Assembly (NCBI GenBank): GCA_029378245.1
Contig: JARKIF010000026.1
Coordinates: forward strand, 62,001 to 126,000
Direction of reading: 5' to 3'
Origin: Roridomyces roridus
Taxonomy: Eukaryota > Basidiomycota > Agaricomycetes > Agaricales > Mycenaceae
DNA: 64,000 bases
Shown here in pieces: positions 1 to 11,339 of this stretch (positions are counted from its first letter, which is position 1; the number at the start of each line of letters is the position of its first letter). The notes below the pieces were generated by a model, which searched no databases, was not told the DNA's origin, and worked only from the letters and a program-made list of their open reading frames with translations. The translations under genes were made by a program, and so were the position numbers.

Positions 1-845
1 ACTCAGCCCCCCCTTCAGACCTCTTGGAAACCTGGCTGATTTTAGCAAATTTCTTCAAGACCTTCCCTTCACCCTGGGTGCGGCTTTCATTGGCTCCTTT
101 GTTCTTTAATTTATATAGATCAGAGACCCGTCAGTTCTGTGTGCGACGAAATCTATGCCCAAGCACTATCGAACAACCCCGAAATGGTTTCGGCCTTGCG
201 GGTCACCTACGCGTTTCCTGATTTCAAAGATTTACAGGCGTTGGAATTGCTTGGGTTGACGTGGGAAGTACTTTTACCTCTCCTCGAACTCCCTAAAGCG
301 GACCTGAGCGCCTTCCTTAATGACTCCCGGAGATGTGGGACGTTGTACATGTCCCGAGAGGAGACGTTACGCTTCATCGCGCTGCGGTGTATAAACCGCA
401 TGAATGACATTTTCCGCACCAACAACCTCTTTCAATTCAAACGGTGAGCCAATTCCTTCGAAAATGTAGACTTTGACCTGGCCAAAGTACCTGGATTACC
501 ACGTTATGCGAATGCGAGCCTGATAATATGGTCTTTGGCGCTCTTGAGCAGCTGGACCTTGCTCAGCTCTGCACAAGACTCGAGCCCGACAAAGAATACC
601 ATCTGGCGTGGCATGCGGGTTCTTCTTTTGTCGGTGCTGACTGTTTCTCTAGGACCTTGAATTGGTTGAAGGTGAGTCTAATTTCTTTCTTGAAACCATC
701 TGTGGCGACTCATTATCCACAGAAATCGCCCAAGACACCGCCACCTCTCATTGAATCATGGGAACGACAGGAAACTGCGGTAGATGAATGCTATGGCCGT
801 GTCTTGCGGACGGAGAATTGGCAAGATTTGAACAGTCGGTTCTAG
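1..845 (+). CDS. NACHT-NTPase (NLR-like) protein, C-terminal part only (5' end outside window)
   Basis: This is the 3' end of a STAND-type NTPase gene that starts before the window. Exons read about 3-77, 124-443, 488-671 and 723-845, with short GT-AG introns at the positions used in the intact paralogues at 11.9 and 38.8 kb. The reading frame carries the family's C-terminal landmarks: 'LELLGLTWEVL', 'RCGTLYMSREETLRFIALR', a Cys-rich start of the next exon, 'LDLAQLC', and a final exon with 'PPPLIESWERQ'. No NACHT motor is visible because it lies upstream. No lesion is seen in the part present, so the gene may be intact. Function is inferred from the family only. Confidence 0.75.
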
Positions 846-988
846 TAACGGAGTAGTTGAATGTTGAACCCGTTGGTAATACATACAATAACTGGACCTG
901 GGCGAATGACGGCTTTAATTCCCAGAACAACCGCGGTTTGTAGTTGTAATCAGCACAAGCTCCAAGAAAAAATAGAGGCGCAAGTAAT
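846..988. other. Short convergent intergenic gap
   Basis: About 140 bases between the stop of the NLR fragment on the + strand and the stop of the MYND gene on the minus strand. No other feature was recognised. Confidence 0.5.
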
Positions 989-2216
989 CTAACAAAGCCC
1001 TATTTTCTTCATGATAAACTCCATTGCTTGTTCGATCTCCGGCGGTGGATTCGACCCAAGATCCTCTCTGGCACGCCTCTTCATATCCGCCATTACACGA
1101 TCGAAAGCGGCAGTCTCCTCCACAAGCGGGTCGGAACCTTCGTCTTCGGAAGAGTCTTCGTCGCAGATCGCGCGGTACTCTGCCAACAGTATCAGAAATC
1201 GGACAATTCAGACTATTCGATGGACGATACCTTGCTCATAATCGTCCAAATACTTTGAAAGGAGACGTACCATCCTGGTCGGACTCTCCAAAGCCTTCTG
1301 ATACTCCACCGGTCCAGCAAAATCCGTCTCCTGAGGTGCGTTGACGTTGCGGAATTCACTATCCGGATTGTCCCGGTCAATCATGTTCTGCCCGCCTTGT
1401 TGGAGACCGGAAAGGGTACTATGCTGACGGGCGGTGTAGTCAGCGAGCGCTTCCGGAACCTCGGGAGATTCAAGGTCGGCGTCGGAGATGTTGCGCGCAA
1501 GGGGCCAGAAGGATGCGTGGAAGTGAGTAATGCCGCGATTAACGTGTGAGACGTAGCGGTTGAGGTCGAAGCCGGGCGGCATAACCTCTTCCGCAACGTA
1601 GGAGCACGGGAATGACCACAACTGGCTCCCAGATTGTTCGCCGTCCGGGAACATGCAATAACCAACGAAGAGCTTGAAAAAGCTCCTGCCGTCCTCCTTG
1701 AGATCTTCCAAAGCAGCTGCCGAATCTTTATACGACCCTTGCTCCCAGGTAGTGTCGAAAGCCTCGGCATCGCTGACGTCTCGTTGGAGTAACAGCACGC
1801 GATCGATGAAGAAGGACCGATTTTCGTACTTGCCCCCGGCATGCTTTTCGGAGACGGAGATTTGTGGATTGCGCTCAGTCACAGGGATCGCGAGAAGACC
1901 AGTCAGAATGGAATGAGAATGTGACGAGGAAAAGAGACGCACAAAATGGGAGGAGGCCGAGGCCGCCGCACACCCGGCTGGCGACCCCGGCTTCCCGACG
2001 CAACATGGGTTCCCGCGCGCCCGGGCGGGTGGGCATGTCTCCGAACCCATGTTGGTCAAAGCTGTAAGTAAAAATGGTTAGTTGCAAAAGGAATGTTGAA
2101 TCAATGCTGAAGAGGAGGGAACTGCAGCGGCGCAAAGCAGACGCAGCAGAAGAACGGCAGAGCAAGCAATAAACACAACGCGGCCGGTGTGTTTAGGGGC
2201 TGTTAATGGAGTGAGT

Positions 2217-2317
2217 AGTTAGTAATGGTCAGTAGAATCTCTGGTTAGTAAAGGTTAGTGGAGGATTTGGTTAGTAAAGGTCAGTAGAATATTTGGTTAG
2301 TAAAGGTTAGTGGAAAC
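2217..2317 (+). repeat. 26-bp tandem repeat, about four units
   Basis: Four adjoining units of 26 bases, each starting close to 'GGTTAGTAAAGGT', at 2217, 2243, 2269 and 2295 (the last is shorter). The repeat lies in the DNA inserted into MYND copy 1 and is absent from copy 2. Confidence 0.8.
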
Positions 2318-2787
2318 GGTTAATATTGATGAGAGGGAAGGAGGGTGGGGAAAAGAAACGCCACCGAGGGTCACGACGCCGATGAGGAGAGGAGAGGTGC
2401 GAGGTGGCGGAAGAGAAGAAGTGATGTCACTGGTGACACCGCTGATCCGCAAACACGCTTTTGTGGAGCCCTCGTGCCTCGGACACCTCAAAGCTTCGAT
2501 CAAAAGGGCGACATTGAAGTTGGCAGCGATTTCTGGGTCATTCTTCAGAGCCGCGGATGCGATGACACGATGGCTCGCCACGTTCAAAAAATTCCTGTCG
2601 TGATTCAGCCGATCCAAGGGCACGATCTCACGGTCAAGTTACCATTCATTGAGCTTTGACGGCCAATCGAGCTTTGGATCTTTGATCGTGCTGGAGGATG
2701 AGCATTACGATGGACCCATACACTGTGGGGCAGCACTTACCCAGGACCCAAAGATTTAGCAAAAACGCTCGAAAGCTTCCTATTGGC

Positions 2788-3450
2788 TAGGGCTGGGCAC
2801 CGTAACCGTACCACACGGAATACGGCTCCGTAATACGGACACGGTGCCGTGCCGTGGCCCCTGGCAGTGGTCTTCACACGGCCCGTGCCCAACACGGCCG
2901 TGTGCCGTATTTCCCGTGAAAAAACGGCCGTTACGGCCGTAATACGGCAATGCTCGGCAATCTCTCCTCAACACTGTTATCGCGGTAGATAAGTGTCAGA
3001 ATGTTCTCACCAAGTGATATGGGAGCCTGTACAACAGCGGAGACAGCATCCCCTTTGGGTGCGCGGGCTTGTGAGGGCTGCCACGGGTATCGTCGCCTTT
3101 TTTACGGCAGCCGCCATCAACACGTCAACGCGCCATCAACCATCAGAATTGACGGCGGGGATGTATCCCGGCCCAGATTTTGCGCGAGGAAGGACGGTCA
3201 TGAATGGTAAAGATGTAGTAGATGAGAAGACTGAATGCTCATGCTCACCATCATGCAGGAATTCTGACTCCGACGAGAAATGACTGACCATCAATTTACG
3301 GCCGTGTTACGGGAATACGGCCGTATACGGCACTGTGGCGTACCGTGAGTGAATTATGCTGCCATTCTACGGGCCGTAATCTCACGGCCGTGTTTCGATA
3401 CGGCCGTATAAATTACGGCCGTGTCCGTTACGGTACGGTGCCCAGCCCTA
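2788..3450. mobile_element. Non-autonomous hAT-type MITE (663 bp)
   Basis: The ends are inverted repeats: 'TAGGGCTGGGCACCGTA' at the left and its reverse complement, with a small indel, at the right. The element is flanked by an exact 8-bp direct repeat CTATTGGC (2780-2787 and 3451-3458). The matching stretch of MYND copy 2 (about 36739-36765) runs uninterrupted and is a natural empty site. The sub-terminal regions are full of palindromic 'ACGGCCGTA'-type motifs. An 8-bp duplication with a TAGGG-type end fits the hAT superfamily. There is no transposase frame. Confidence 0.9.
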
Positions 3451-4064
3451 CTATTGGCCTCGGAAAGGTGACACTGGTTTTTGTGGTTCTCGCCCCAATC
3501 CTTCTTCTGGAATTCTTTCTGTCGGAGAGGTGAGAAGGGAGTCTCAGACAGTCTATGACAACGCACAGAGCAGTACTTGGACACGAGACACCCAGAACAA
3601 GAAAGGAGCTGCTTGCCACGCAAAGAGGACTCGCCACGACCGCAAGAGTCGCATTCTGGCTCCCATGCGTGCCACACGGTCTCGTTCCCCTCCCAGAGCT
3701 TGGGTTCTTTGGTCATTGTGCCGTGCGAGCTCGAGCAAGGGAGAGGAGGGAAAGGGATGAAAAGAAAGGCGAAAGAGGCGGGCTTCTAAAATTTGGAAGG
3801 CCTCGGATCAGCCCGAAAGATTGAGTAATTCCCTCGCCGCCGCCACGGTCACGGACCCACACACAAACAACGCAGAATCAGCGAACATGAAAACTCCAAG
3901 TGGGCAAAACGGGGAGGATGAAGGTGATCGCATCCGATCCAATATCGCGGCGACAAATAGATTTAGAGGTTCAACGGTGTCGAATTCAAACATGGGTGAC
4001 CACATGACGAATTGGAGAACTTCATCTCTTGGTCTTCCCTCCCGGCCTTGACCTTGATTCCAAG

Positions 4065-4949
4065 TTACAATCGCGCCGCCCTCTGCGGACTCGGGCTGGG
4101 GCTCGACGATGGCATCCCGACATATACCGCAGTCGCGACCAGTCGCCGTTGCGTTAGATCCCACACCTGCGCCTGTCTCAACTTCTACTGTCGCCATTCT
4201 CGAGCTGATCAAACGCACCTCACTCCGACAGGCCGTCGTCCCAGGCGTAGCAGTCAGCGTCGTATTCACGAATCGCAAGCTTGCACCACTGCCAAATAAA
4301 TCAAGCCAAATTCGAAGATCCAGGAAGGAAGGGGGCGCACAAATCGACGGAATTGTGCAACACGGTGTTGAGGCTTTGGGAGACGCCGCATATCCCTGAC
4401 CCGCCCTCGGCATAATCGAGGGCAGTCACAGCGGAGGAGACGCATCTAGCTGAGTTGTTAGTCTCGGCCACATTTTCCAAGACAGACTGACTCGTCTATC
4501 ACGCTGATAACAAACGCGTTGCCCAGCTTCCCTCGCCAGTCAAGGAGCTCTGGCCAAAAAATTGATACCAATGGAAGAAAAAGTCGTCCGGAGATACTCA
4601 CCCTCGGTCACTACAATCTCGCACACCAGCGTGAGGACGTGCATATCTTCCAGGGGGTCAGGATTCAGAGAGACTTCCGTGACGACCTTCCGTTCAGAGG
4701 ACAACCCATAGAAACACTTTTCGGCGGGCGCGGTGAAGAATTTGAGCCATTTGACGGCCACTTCCTGGCACTTCTTCAGGTTCAAGCTCAATGGCAACAA
4801 CATCTCTGCCGCACCTTCACGTCGCGCGGGGCGTTGCCTCGTATGCCGTCAAGGATCGAGTCCGAGATTGGGTCGCGCAGAATGCGTAGCTGGGCGAAGG
4901 CTGCATCGGTTCCGCGATGAGAGAGTCTTGTGTTTAGTGGACGGGACAT
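4065..4949 (-). CDS. Hotdog-fold thioesterase (4HBT/THEM-like), copy 1, intact
   Basis: This is a multi-exon gene. Exon 1 runs from the ATG at 4949 to 4815 and encodes 'DPISDSILDGIRGNAP'; later exons give 'EVAVKWLKFF', 'EKCFYGLSSERKVVTEV', 'RGKLGNAFVISVIDE', 'SGICGVSQSLNTV', 'GASLRFVNTTLTATPGTTA' and the last exon 'VWDLTQRRLVATAVYVGMP' before TAA at 4065. Order and spacing match hotdog thioesterases: a long helix after the small-residue turn, then the strand with the conserved 'WDLT' segment. It differs from the other two copies by one extra intron between 'HNSVDF' and 'GASLRF'. The donor after 'VIDE' (GTCAGT) supports the exon boundary chosen in the other copies. It probably hydrolyses acyl-CoA-type thioesters; the substrate is unknown. 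Confidence 0.75.
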
Positions 4950-5446
4950 TCGAGTCGGTGGACGAGAGCGAGCGACTCGGCGCTATTTATCCACTGATGC
5001 CCGTGTCCGAGCGCTGATGGCAGCCGGAGGCCGTGTCGTGATGCCAAGCCAACTCCAGGTGGATAGGGGCTAATCAGTTGGATCCTGAAAACCGCTGGGT
5101 CAAAAAGAAGTCTTTGACGTGCTCGAGTCGAACGAGGTGTCTGAGAAGAAAAGGTTGGTGTGTGAATTGAACAGGCCAGAATCGAGTGGTACAACGAGGA
5201 CGCGTTGCAGAGACACACACGTTGAACGAGGCAGAGTGACTTGGATGAACCAGAGTAGCGATTGAGCCAGACAGTTCATCATCCACGCAAGGCAGACGCA
5301 CTGCGCCGCGCACTACTGGGTGTAGACAGATGAAGCCTCCTCGCAGAGAAGCAAAGAGTGATTGGGGTGGCGAGCGAACAGGAAAAAAACCATTAGGTCG
5401 TCTGCCAGCGTATCGTACGCAGCCCGAGTCAAACGCCCGTGTACTT

Positions 5447-5676
5447 TACCGCAGTGGATTGGATTGAACCAAGGTGAGAGTTGGTTTGAATAGGCCCAGC
5501 GAAGACTTGTATTTGGTGCTTGTGAATCTGAGGAGAGAAAAAGAAGCTGGAGCACACCAGTAACACCATCCGGCCCCGAATCGAACGGGCTCTTCTGCGT
5601 AAGGGATTTCGACATCAACATGAAATACAGACAACGCCGCATGCAACCGGTATACTTAGCACAGTCGGATTTCGAA
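5447..5676 (-). repeat. tRNA-like SINE-type repeat, copy A
   Basis: Read on the minus strand, it starts near 'CCGACTGTG', passes a tRNA-like segment and has a T-arm-like 'CCCGTTCGATTCGGG' (a box-B-like core). A body of about 130 bases follows that is shared with the copies at 22.6, 34.6 and 42.1 kb and ends near 'CAATCCAATCC'. No clean cloverleaf with an acceptor stem can be drawn, so this is a tRNA-derived repeat and not a tRNA gene. Confidence 0.5.
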
Positions 5677-5799
5677 TGGGGGATCGCAGCTCCAATTCGA
5701 ATTTGCTGTGAAAGGCAGACGGGTGGGCTCTGAACTGAGAAAGGCCCAGGAGGACTCGAGATCGGCGAGCACCGAGCGGATCATCCGCTGCTAAAACGT

Positions 5800-6090
5800 G
5801 TAGATACGGAGCATCGCGCCACAATCGCGCCGCCCGACGTTGGACGACGGCATACCAATATACACGCCAGCAGCGACGAGTCTTTGTCTTGTTAAGATAC
5901 CATACCTACCCTGCAGTCAGCCGGTCCATATATTCAAAAGAGGCGGCGAAAACGCATCCATGTGACCGCGACTCCGCGAGTTCTTCCATCCGAGTCCCGA
6001 CGCCGCCTTGCCGTTGATTTCGGCGAGGACAGGGTCCGGATTGGGTTGCAACTATGGCCTCTTGGCGCTGGACCGCGTCTTTATCGGAAT
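5800..6090 (-). pseudogene. Hotdog thioesterase relic
   Basis: The minus strand carries a degenerate last exon (about 5815-5920, ending in 'GVYIGMPSS' and a Gly/Arg tail) with a 1-base shift against the intact copies, followed directly by a remnant of exon 1 (about 6010-6085). The middle exons are missing. It is a deletion derivative of the thioesterase family. Confidence 0.55.
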
Positions 6091-6383
6091 TGGAGAGTCT
6101 GGTTACTGCCGAGAGTGTTGCAGAGGGAGGGAAGAGAAGAACGAATGCTTAGATAAGCTGATCAGTGATGCGAGAACTGATTTGCTGCGGCCATTTGGCG
6201 GCCATCGCTAACTCTTGGTCTTGACCATGGTCCCTCATTGCCAGTTCAACGTCCAATTTTCAAGCGCCTTACTCACTCCTCGGCCGACTTTTTGGCATCA
6301 GCATCGCAACCTCTGAATAAGCACTCTCACACGGGCTCGGCGCCGAGCGGAATGACTCAAAGACTTTCTTCACAGACCACCAC

Positions 6384-7402
6384 ATGCTGCAGGAGAACGA
6401 GCCTCGTTTGCCCACCGACGTCGAGCGCGAGGTCTTTGAGACAGCAGCACTCATGTTTCCGAGCATGATTCCGACACTTCTGCTCGTCGCTCGACGCGTT
6501 CTGATCTGGTGCGCCATCGCAATGTCCCACTCCTACCATAGGGTTGACATGTATTCTTCAGGACAGAGCCCCTCCTGTACCGCGTACTCGGAGACCCTCG
6601 AGGCCAATCGTACAAAGCCCTCGCTACAGTCCTGCTAGCCACCTCCCGCTCCAAACCGCCCTCCTTCCTGCACAAGTCCGTGCGCCATCTGTTCTTGGAC
6701 GTGTCTTCCAAGAGGACCGAGGAGGATGCGCTCCAAGTCCTTCGCCTGTGTACGGGGCTTGTTAACCTCCTCGCACTCCCTCCGTATTCCAACCCCCGTT
6801 TACTCCCCATCCTCGGGGTGCTCCGCCTCCGTCGGCTTAGTACCTCCTTAGAAACGCTCTTCGGCAATCGTGCTGCAATAGACCTCCGCCATCCACTATT
6901 CAGCTCGCTCACCCACCTCGACATATTCGACGAAGGGATCGCGAGTAACAGCCTCCACGTCCAAGGCCTCTGCGCGCTCCCAGCGCTCACGCATCTGTGT
7001 CTCAACAACGACGTGCCGTGGAGTGCTGTGAAAGATCTCCTTGCAGGTTGCCGCTTTCTGTCGGTGTTCGTCAACCTATGGGCATACATCCGCTTCGACC
7101 GGGCAAAGGCTGTCGCACGGAACCCGCTTGTTACCGACGTGCGCTTCGTCGTCGCTGTTTTCGCCGACTATTGGACGGACTGGGAGACTGGAGCGTATGG
7201 AGGAAATGATTTTTGGAAGTCGGCGGAGGAGTTTATCGAGCGGAAACGACGAGGGGAGCTTTCTGGTAAGTCGTTTGATCACAGAATGATTTGGGTGCTG
7301 AAGACTTTCAGAATCTTGCTATATGTTAGAAGACGCCTGAGAGCGAGTGTGCATTTTCGGCTTTTTCATTTCACAAGAGGCGTGAACGGGCCCGCCCAAT
7401 GA
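6384..7402 (+). CDS. Agaricomycete F-box-like/LRR-type hypothetical protein
   Basis: Two exons, 6384-6508 and 6562-7402, give about 321 residues. The start reads 'LPTDVEREVFETAA' and 'IPTLLLVARRVLIW', and continues across the intron as 'TEPLLYRVLGD'. This opening is very common in short agaricomycete proteins with an F-box-like N-terminus and leucine-rich body. The body has regular Leu spacing ('VLRLCTGLVNLLALPP', 'LTHLDIF', 'ALPALTHLCL'). The usual C-terminus of the family ends near 'FIERKRRG', so the last roughly 50 residues may instead be intronic or 3' UTR; a GTAAGT lies right there. F-box proteins recruit substrates to SCF ubiquitin ligases, but the target is unknown. Confidence 0.65.
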
Positions 7403-7862
7403 ATCTTCTTCCGATACAAACAACGATCCCACTTGCGTGGGAGGTGGCCCTGAATGACGTAGAGTCGCATTTGTTTTCCGACAGCCAGTGAGGCGAGGGT
7501 ATTCCGCGTCAACGTCTCGGAGGGAGAATGTCGTATGCCTAGGTGGAAAAGTATGGTGTACTCCGTCCTCTTTGGCTCCCGGAGTTTCGTTGACCGGGGT
7601 CGTTCAATTTCCATTTTTTGTCTCAGGGAACTTATCTGTCTTCCTTTGATATTGACGCAGAATTGAAATATGAGTTGAAGTCGCGACAATTTATTGCCCT
7701 GGGCGCATCACCGCATCACCGACGCTTCACGCCTTGATCTTGACCATCATCATGTCTTCGGCAAATCTTCACCTTCAGCTCCACTCGCTCCTGGTACAGG
7801 GCGAGGCAATGTGTCCTGCAGGAGATGAAGTCCGACCCACCGGCTGTCTCGGATTGTCAGGA
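7403..7862. other. Intergenic region, no gene seen
   Basis: About 460 bases between the F-box-like gene and the promoter block of the next NLR gene. It contains a stretch ('CATCATCATGTCTTCGG', near 7746) that also occurs in similar form upstream of other NLR copies (about 11645 and 37570), so part of it is duplicated 5' flank. Confidence 0.4.
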
Positions 7863-7898
7863 TCTAAAAACATCGCCGGCCCGTACTAGGCAGTGTAC
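7863..7898 (+). promoter_or_regulatory. Conserved NLR upstream block (NLR gene 1)
   Basis: The core 'CTAAAAACATCGCCGGCCC' followed by a G/A-rich 'CAGTGTA' lies about 45-80 bases before the ATG at 7942. Nearly the same block stands at a similar place before the NLR genes at 25.2 and 38.8 kb, and in degenerate form before those at 11.9 and 28.1 kb. Coding sequence does not explain its conservation, so it is a candidate core promoter or 5' UTR element. Confidence 0.45.
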
Positions 7899-7941
7899 TT
7901 CAAGATTACAGCACGCCTCACGCTTCTTGTCCGTCTGTCCG

Positions 7942-10560
7942 ATGCCCCTCTACCAACCTCCCCAGCGAGACAACGCCGTGTCTCGGAATGAAGGCGATAA
8001 CCCCGTCCACATCCAGAACAGTACGTTCAACAGCGTCGCCGGGAATATGAACGTTTCGCACACAACAAACGTCGGCGAGAGTGGTCAGTGCTCACTCCTC
8101 CCGAGACTTCAGTGCTCCTCATCGTGGTTCTGAAGGCCTGGACATCTTGCTCCGCGCGTTGTGTGAGGACGCCATGCATGATTCGGCAGTCCGCCCTCCC
8201 GATCCCTCTTGTTATCCGGGTACACGGAATGCGATACTAGAGCGGCTTGATCAATGGTCCTTCGAGCAGCCCGACGACAGCAGGATATTCTGGCTCCATG
8301 GCTGCGCTGGAATCGGCAAGTCTGCCATCGCCCAACAATTTGCCGCAAGCTGCCATGCCCGCGGGCAATTGGGCGGCTCGTTTTTCTGGAAGCGCGGCGA
8401 TGCAGGCCGTGGGCACTGGAGAAATTTAGTCCCAACTCTCGCCTATCAGGTCGCTGCTTCATTCCCTGCAATTGGGCCCATGATTCAGGGGGCAATCGAG
8501 ACAGACAGACTCGTCGCCAACAAGTCGATGCGTCTCCAGCTCGAGAAGCTGATCGTCCTGCCGTTCAAGGAGGCGCCAATACTCAGGCCTCATCCCATCT
8601 TTGTCCTCGACGGATTGGACGAATGTGAGGACCATGCGATACAGACGATGCTCCTCCAATCTCTCATCGACGTTGTGCGCTCTCGACGCATCCACATCCA
8701 CATCCTGATCTGCAGCCGTTCGGAACCACATCTGCGCGAGGTGCTCGAGGCTTCTGAGAACTCGAACATATGCTGTTGTTATCAGATACGCTCAGACGCC
8801 TACGCCTACGCCGACATCACTCGATACCTTACCGACGAGTTCACCCGCATCCACCGAGTTCATAAAAGCCGGGGGGTCCCACTGGACGATGACTGGCCTG
8901 GTGAGGCTGTCATTAAGCAGTTGGTTGAACAGTCGTCTGGAACGTTCATCTACGCGTCTACAATCGTTCGTTATGTTGACGAGGATCACTCCCACCCTGC
9001 GGATCGTTTGGACGAAGTTCTCCGTCTGGATCCTTCCAGCACCACTCCTCTTGATGACTTATACACCCAAATCCTGTCGGGCATTCCCGCCAAACCACTC
9101 CTTCTCCGTGTTTTGCACGCAATCGTGGAAACAACTCTTGATCCCGAACAAATTGACATCGTATTACATATACGTAGAGGAACGTCTCGTATCACCTTGG
9201 GCGGCCTCCATCCCCTGCTTCAACTTGCACCCGTGCGAATCTTCGACGACCGGATTCGGCCTGTGCAAATGCTGCATGCATCCTTCCGAGACTTCCTAGT
9301 CGATCCGCAGCGGTCCTCAGGCTTTTGTGTATCAGGGGAGGACTTGCGAATTGCACTGGTGCGAGGCATCGCCTGTGCTCTCGAATCGGGGCTCCAGCCG
9401 CTGAACTTTTCGTATGTTTTCAAACCTCTGCCAACGTGGCAAAACCTTGATCATTTGACAGGATCATCACCTCCAGTTTCCTGCGAACTCTCTTCAGGAT
9501 ACCGCCTACAGAGAGTCTGTTCCCCGTATTGCGCAACATACATGTCCAGCACCACGCATATAGGCATAGTTACGAAGCAGAAACAGGCGCTATTCTCACC
9601 TGGCTTCAGGTGAGTTTCAATTCCCTCTCAAGGTTGCCAGAGCTAAGTTCCCCAGCGTCATTCGTATCCCCCTTCTGACGTCGTTGAAATCTGGGCGGAT
9701 CTGCGTCGCCTCCAGAACAGAAGCGAATTGCCACGTAATGTACACCTTTGTTTCCTTCGCGATGCAGTTGTTGACTTATATTCAGCCACCTAGAAACGAG
9801 GAAATATTTGCACAAGTGTTATCAGCAAATCCAGCTTTACTCTCAGTGCTCCGCATCGCCTTCGCCTTCGCCCAGGGCGGGTATCTATCGGATGCAAAGC
9901 TCGGGCTGATGGTACTTCAACCAGATATAATGGCATTGGATCTGCTAGGGCTGACATGGGAGGTGCTTCGACCCTTTCAAGTTTTCCAAATCCTCTAGAA
10001 CAATGACCTGCGCAACTTCCGTAACCCCCACAGGTCCGGAGCCTTGTACATGCCCCGAGAAGATATCTTACGCTTCATTGCACTGCGGTGCATAAGCCGC
10101 ATGAAGGACAGTCTACGCACCAGCAATTTCTTCCAATTCGATCGGTGAGTGATCATGAATACATAATCCCTGAAAGCAGGGACGTTTGACTCGGTAGTAG
10201 GACGTGGATTCCATATTGTGCAGCTGCGAACCTGACGAGCTCGTCTTCGATGCCCTAGGGAATCTGGACCTTTCTCTTTTCTGTGGAAGGCTCCAACCCG
10301 ACAAGGAATATCACCTGGCGTGTCATTCTGATTTTCTCGGTCCAGCCGCTTTTGCGAAGATCTTGGACTGGTTACTGGTAAGTACCACTGTGCCATGGTT
10401 GCGCAACTGCCGGGTGCCCTGACTATTCGTACAGGAATGGCCGTCTACACCTCTTCATCTAATTAAATCATGGGAACGACAGAGCACCGCTGTTGAGGAT
10501 TGCCACGCTCGTCTTTGGGGGACAGCGGACTCCGTTGAGGAGTCTGGCTTGACACAATAG
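7942..10560 (+). pseudogene. NACHT-NTPase (NLR-like) gene 1, premature stop in the C-terminal exon
   Basis: Exons 7942-8083, 8136-9411, 9462-9609, 9656-9739 and 9786 onward. The N-terminus carries 'HIQNSTFNSVAGNMNV', then 'ALCEDAMHDSAVRPPDPSC', the Walker A 'GCAGIGKSAIAQQF' and the Walker B 'FVLDGLDECED'. 'SRSEPHLREV' and the winged-helix-like part follow and are intact. In exon 5 an in-frame TAG (9996-9998) falls where paralogues continue into the next helix. The homologous sequence goes on ('SGALYMPREDILRFIALR') to 10560, and the next exon carries a 1-base deletion. The product would be a truncated protein of about 620 residues that still holds the whole NTPase motor, so it could remain functional as a short form. 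Confidence 0.8.
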
Positions 10561-10611
10561 TCTTCTTGAACATGTCTCCCTAACTTCTCTTGTACCCGAA
10601 GTAAATTCTAA

Positions 10612-10760
10612 CTACCTAAAAACAACATACTCGCAAAGCGGAAGATTCGGCGAGCTCCACAACTGCGTCCTCGAATACTTCTCCCTTTGATCAATTTCTC
10701 CGCCGACGGTAAAGATCCCTCGCACGATACTAGAATTTACACTCCACGACTCACACGTCG
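10612..10760 (-). pseudogene. geneX 3'-part relic
   Basis: The minus strand holds a degenerate stretch with 'GIFTVGGEI' followed by 'REKYSRTQLW', similar to the geneX pieces at 11380-11625, 14439-14678 and 41444-41722. All of these lie directly 3' of an NLR C-terminus. The family is not recognised. Confidence 0.4.
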
Positions 10761-11288
10761 AGGTTGCCTCAACCGTGTGCGACTTCCTCCGTGACCCACA
10801 GAGGTGCGGAGCCTTGTATATGTCCCCGAATGAGACGTTACGCTTCATGGCCCTGCGATCCATAAGCCGCCTGAACGACATTCTACCTACCCACGCTCTC
10901 TTTCAATTTGAGAGGTGAGTGCATGCATATTCCCCTTGAGAGCAGAGACTCTTAACTCAGCAACAGGACCTGGATTTCCTCATTGTGCACCTGCAAATCT
11001 GACGAGGTTGTGTTCGGGGCCTTTGAGCATCTGGACCTTTCTCGGCTCTGTGGAAGACTCGCATCCGACAAACAATATCACTTCGCGTGTCATGAATATC
11101 ATGGTTTTCTTCATCTGGACCATTTTATAAAGATATTGGAGTGGTTACGGGTAAGGCTCGAGCTACGGTCTACTTACAATGGGTGCTAATCATTCTTTAT
11201 GTAGAAATGGCCGAATACACCTCCTCACCTACTTCAATCGTGGGAAAGACAAAGACCGCCGTGCAGCAATGTTACGTTCGTCTTCTGA
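10700..11288 (+). pseudogene. Orphan NLR C-terminus
   Basis: Only the last exons of the NLR family are present: 'VCDFLRDPQRCGALYMSPNE', then after an intron 'CKSDEVVFGAFEHLDLS', and after another the final exon with 'PPHLLQSWERQ', ending at TGA 11286-11288. There is no NACHT part upstream. With the geneX relics on each side, this is a duplicated [NLR 3' end + geneX 3' end] unit. Confidence 0.7.
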
Positions 11289-11339
11289 ATCTGTAGCCCT
11301 CTCGGACTGTAGAACAATTGAGCCTAGATATTGAACATG

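Larger units (their letters stand above)
989..3716 (-). pseudogene. MYND zinc-finger protein, copy 1, broken by insertions
   Basis: This is a paralogue of the intact MYND gene at 35616-37009. The first exon (from 3716) has the start of a MYND finger, 'CDSCG' and 'CSGCLVSKYCS'. After an intron the frame continues 'KEFQKKDW', where copy 2 has 'KECQKKDW', so one zinc-ligand Cys is replaced by Phe. Downstream, a hAT-type MITE (2788-3450) interrupts the exon just after the finger, and about 0.6 kb of unrelated DNA including a 26-bp tandem repeat separates 'NVALLIEAL' from 'GGKYENRSFF'. The rest (about 1855 to 989) is open: 'PPGFDLNRYVSHVNRGITHF' and an acidic C-terminal exon joined through a short intron at about 1187-1237. 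MYND fingers usually bind proline-rich partners; this copy is probably non-functional. Confidence 0.75.

Noticed and set aside
1208..2059. 283-codon minus-strand ORF taken as one complete protein
   Set aside because: Its first roughly 70 residues come from DNA inserted into MYND copy 1 and do not match copy 2; only the rest is MYND-protein sequence.
6451..7089. 212-codon minus-strand ORF opposite the F-box-like gene
   Set aside because: It is the shadow of the + strand gene, whose frame has a recognisable family start and leucine pattern.
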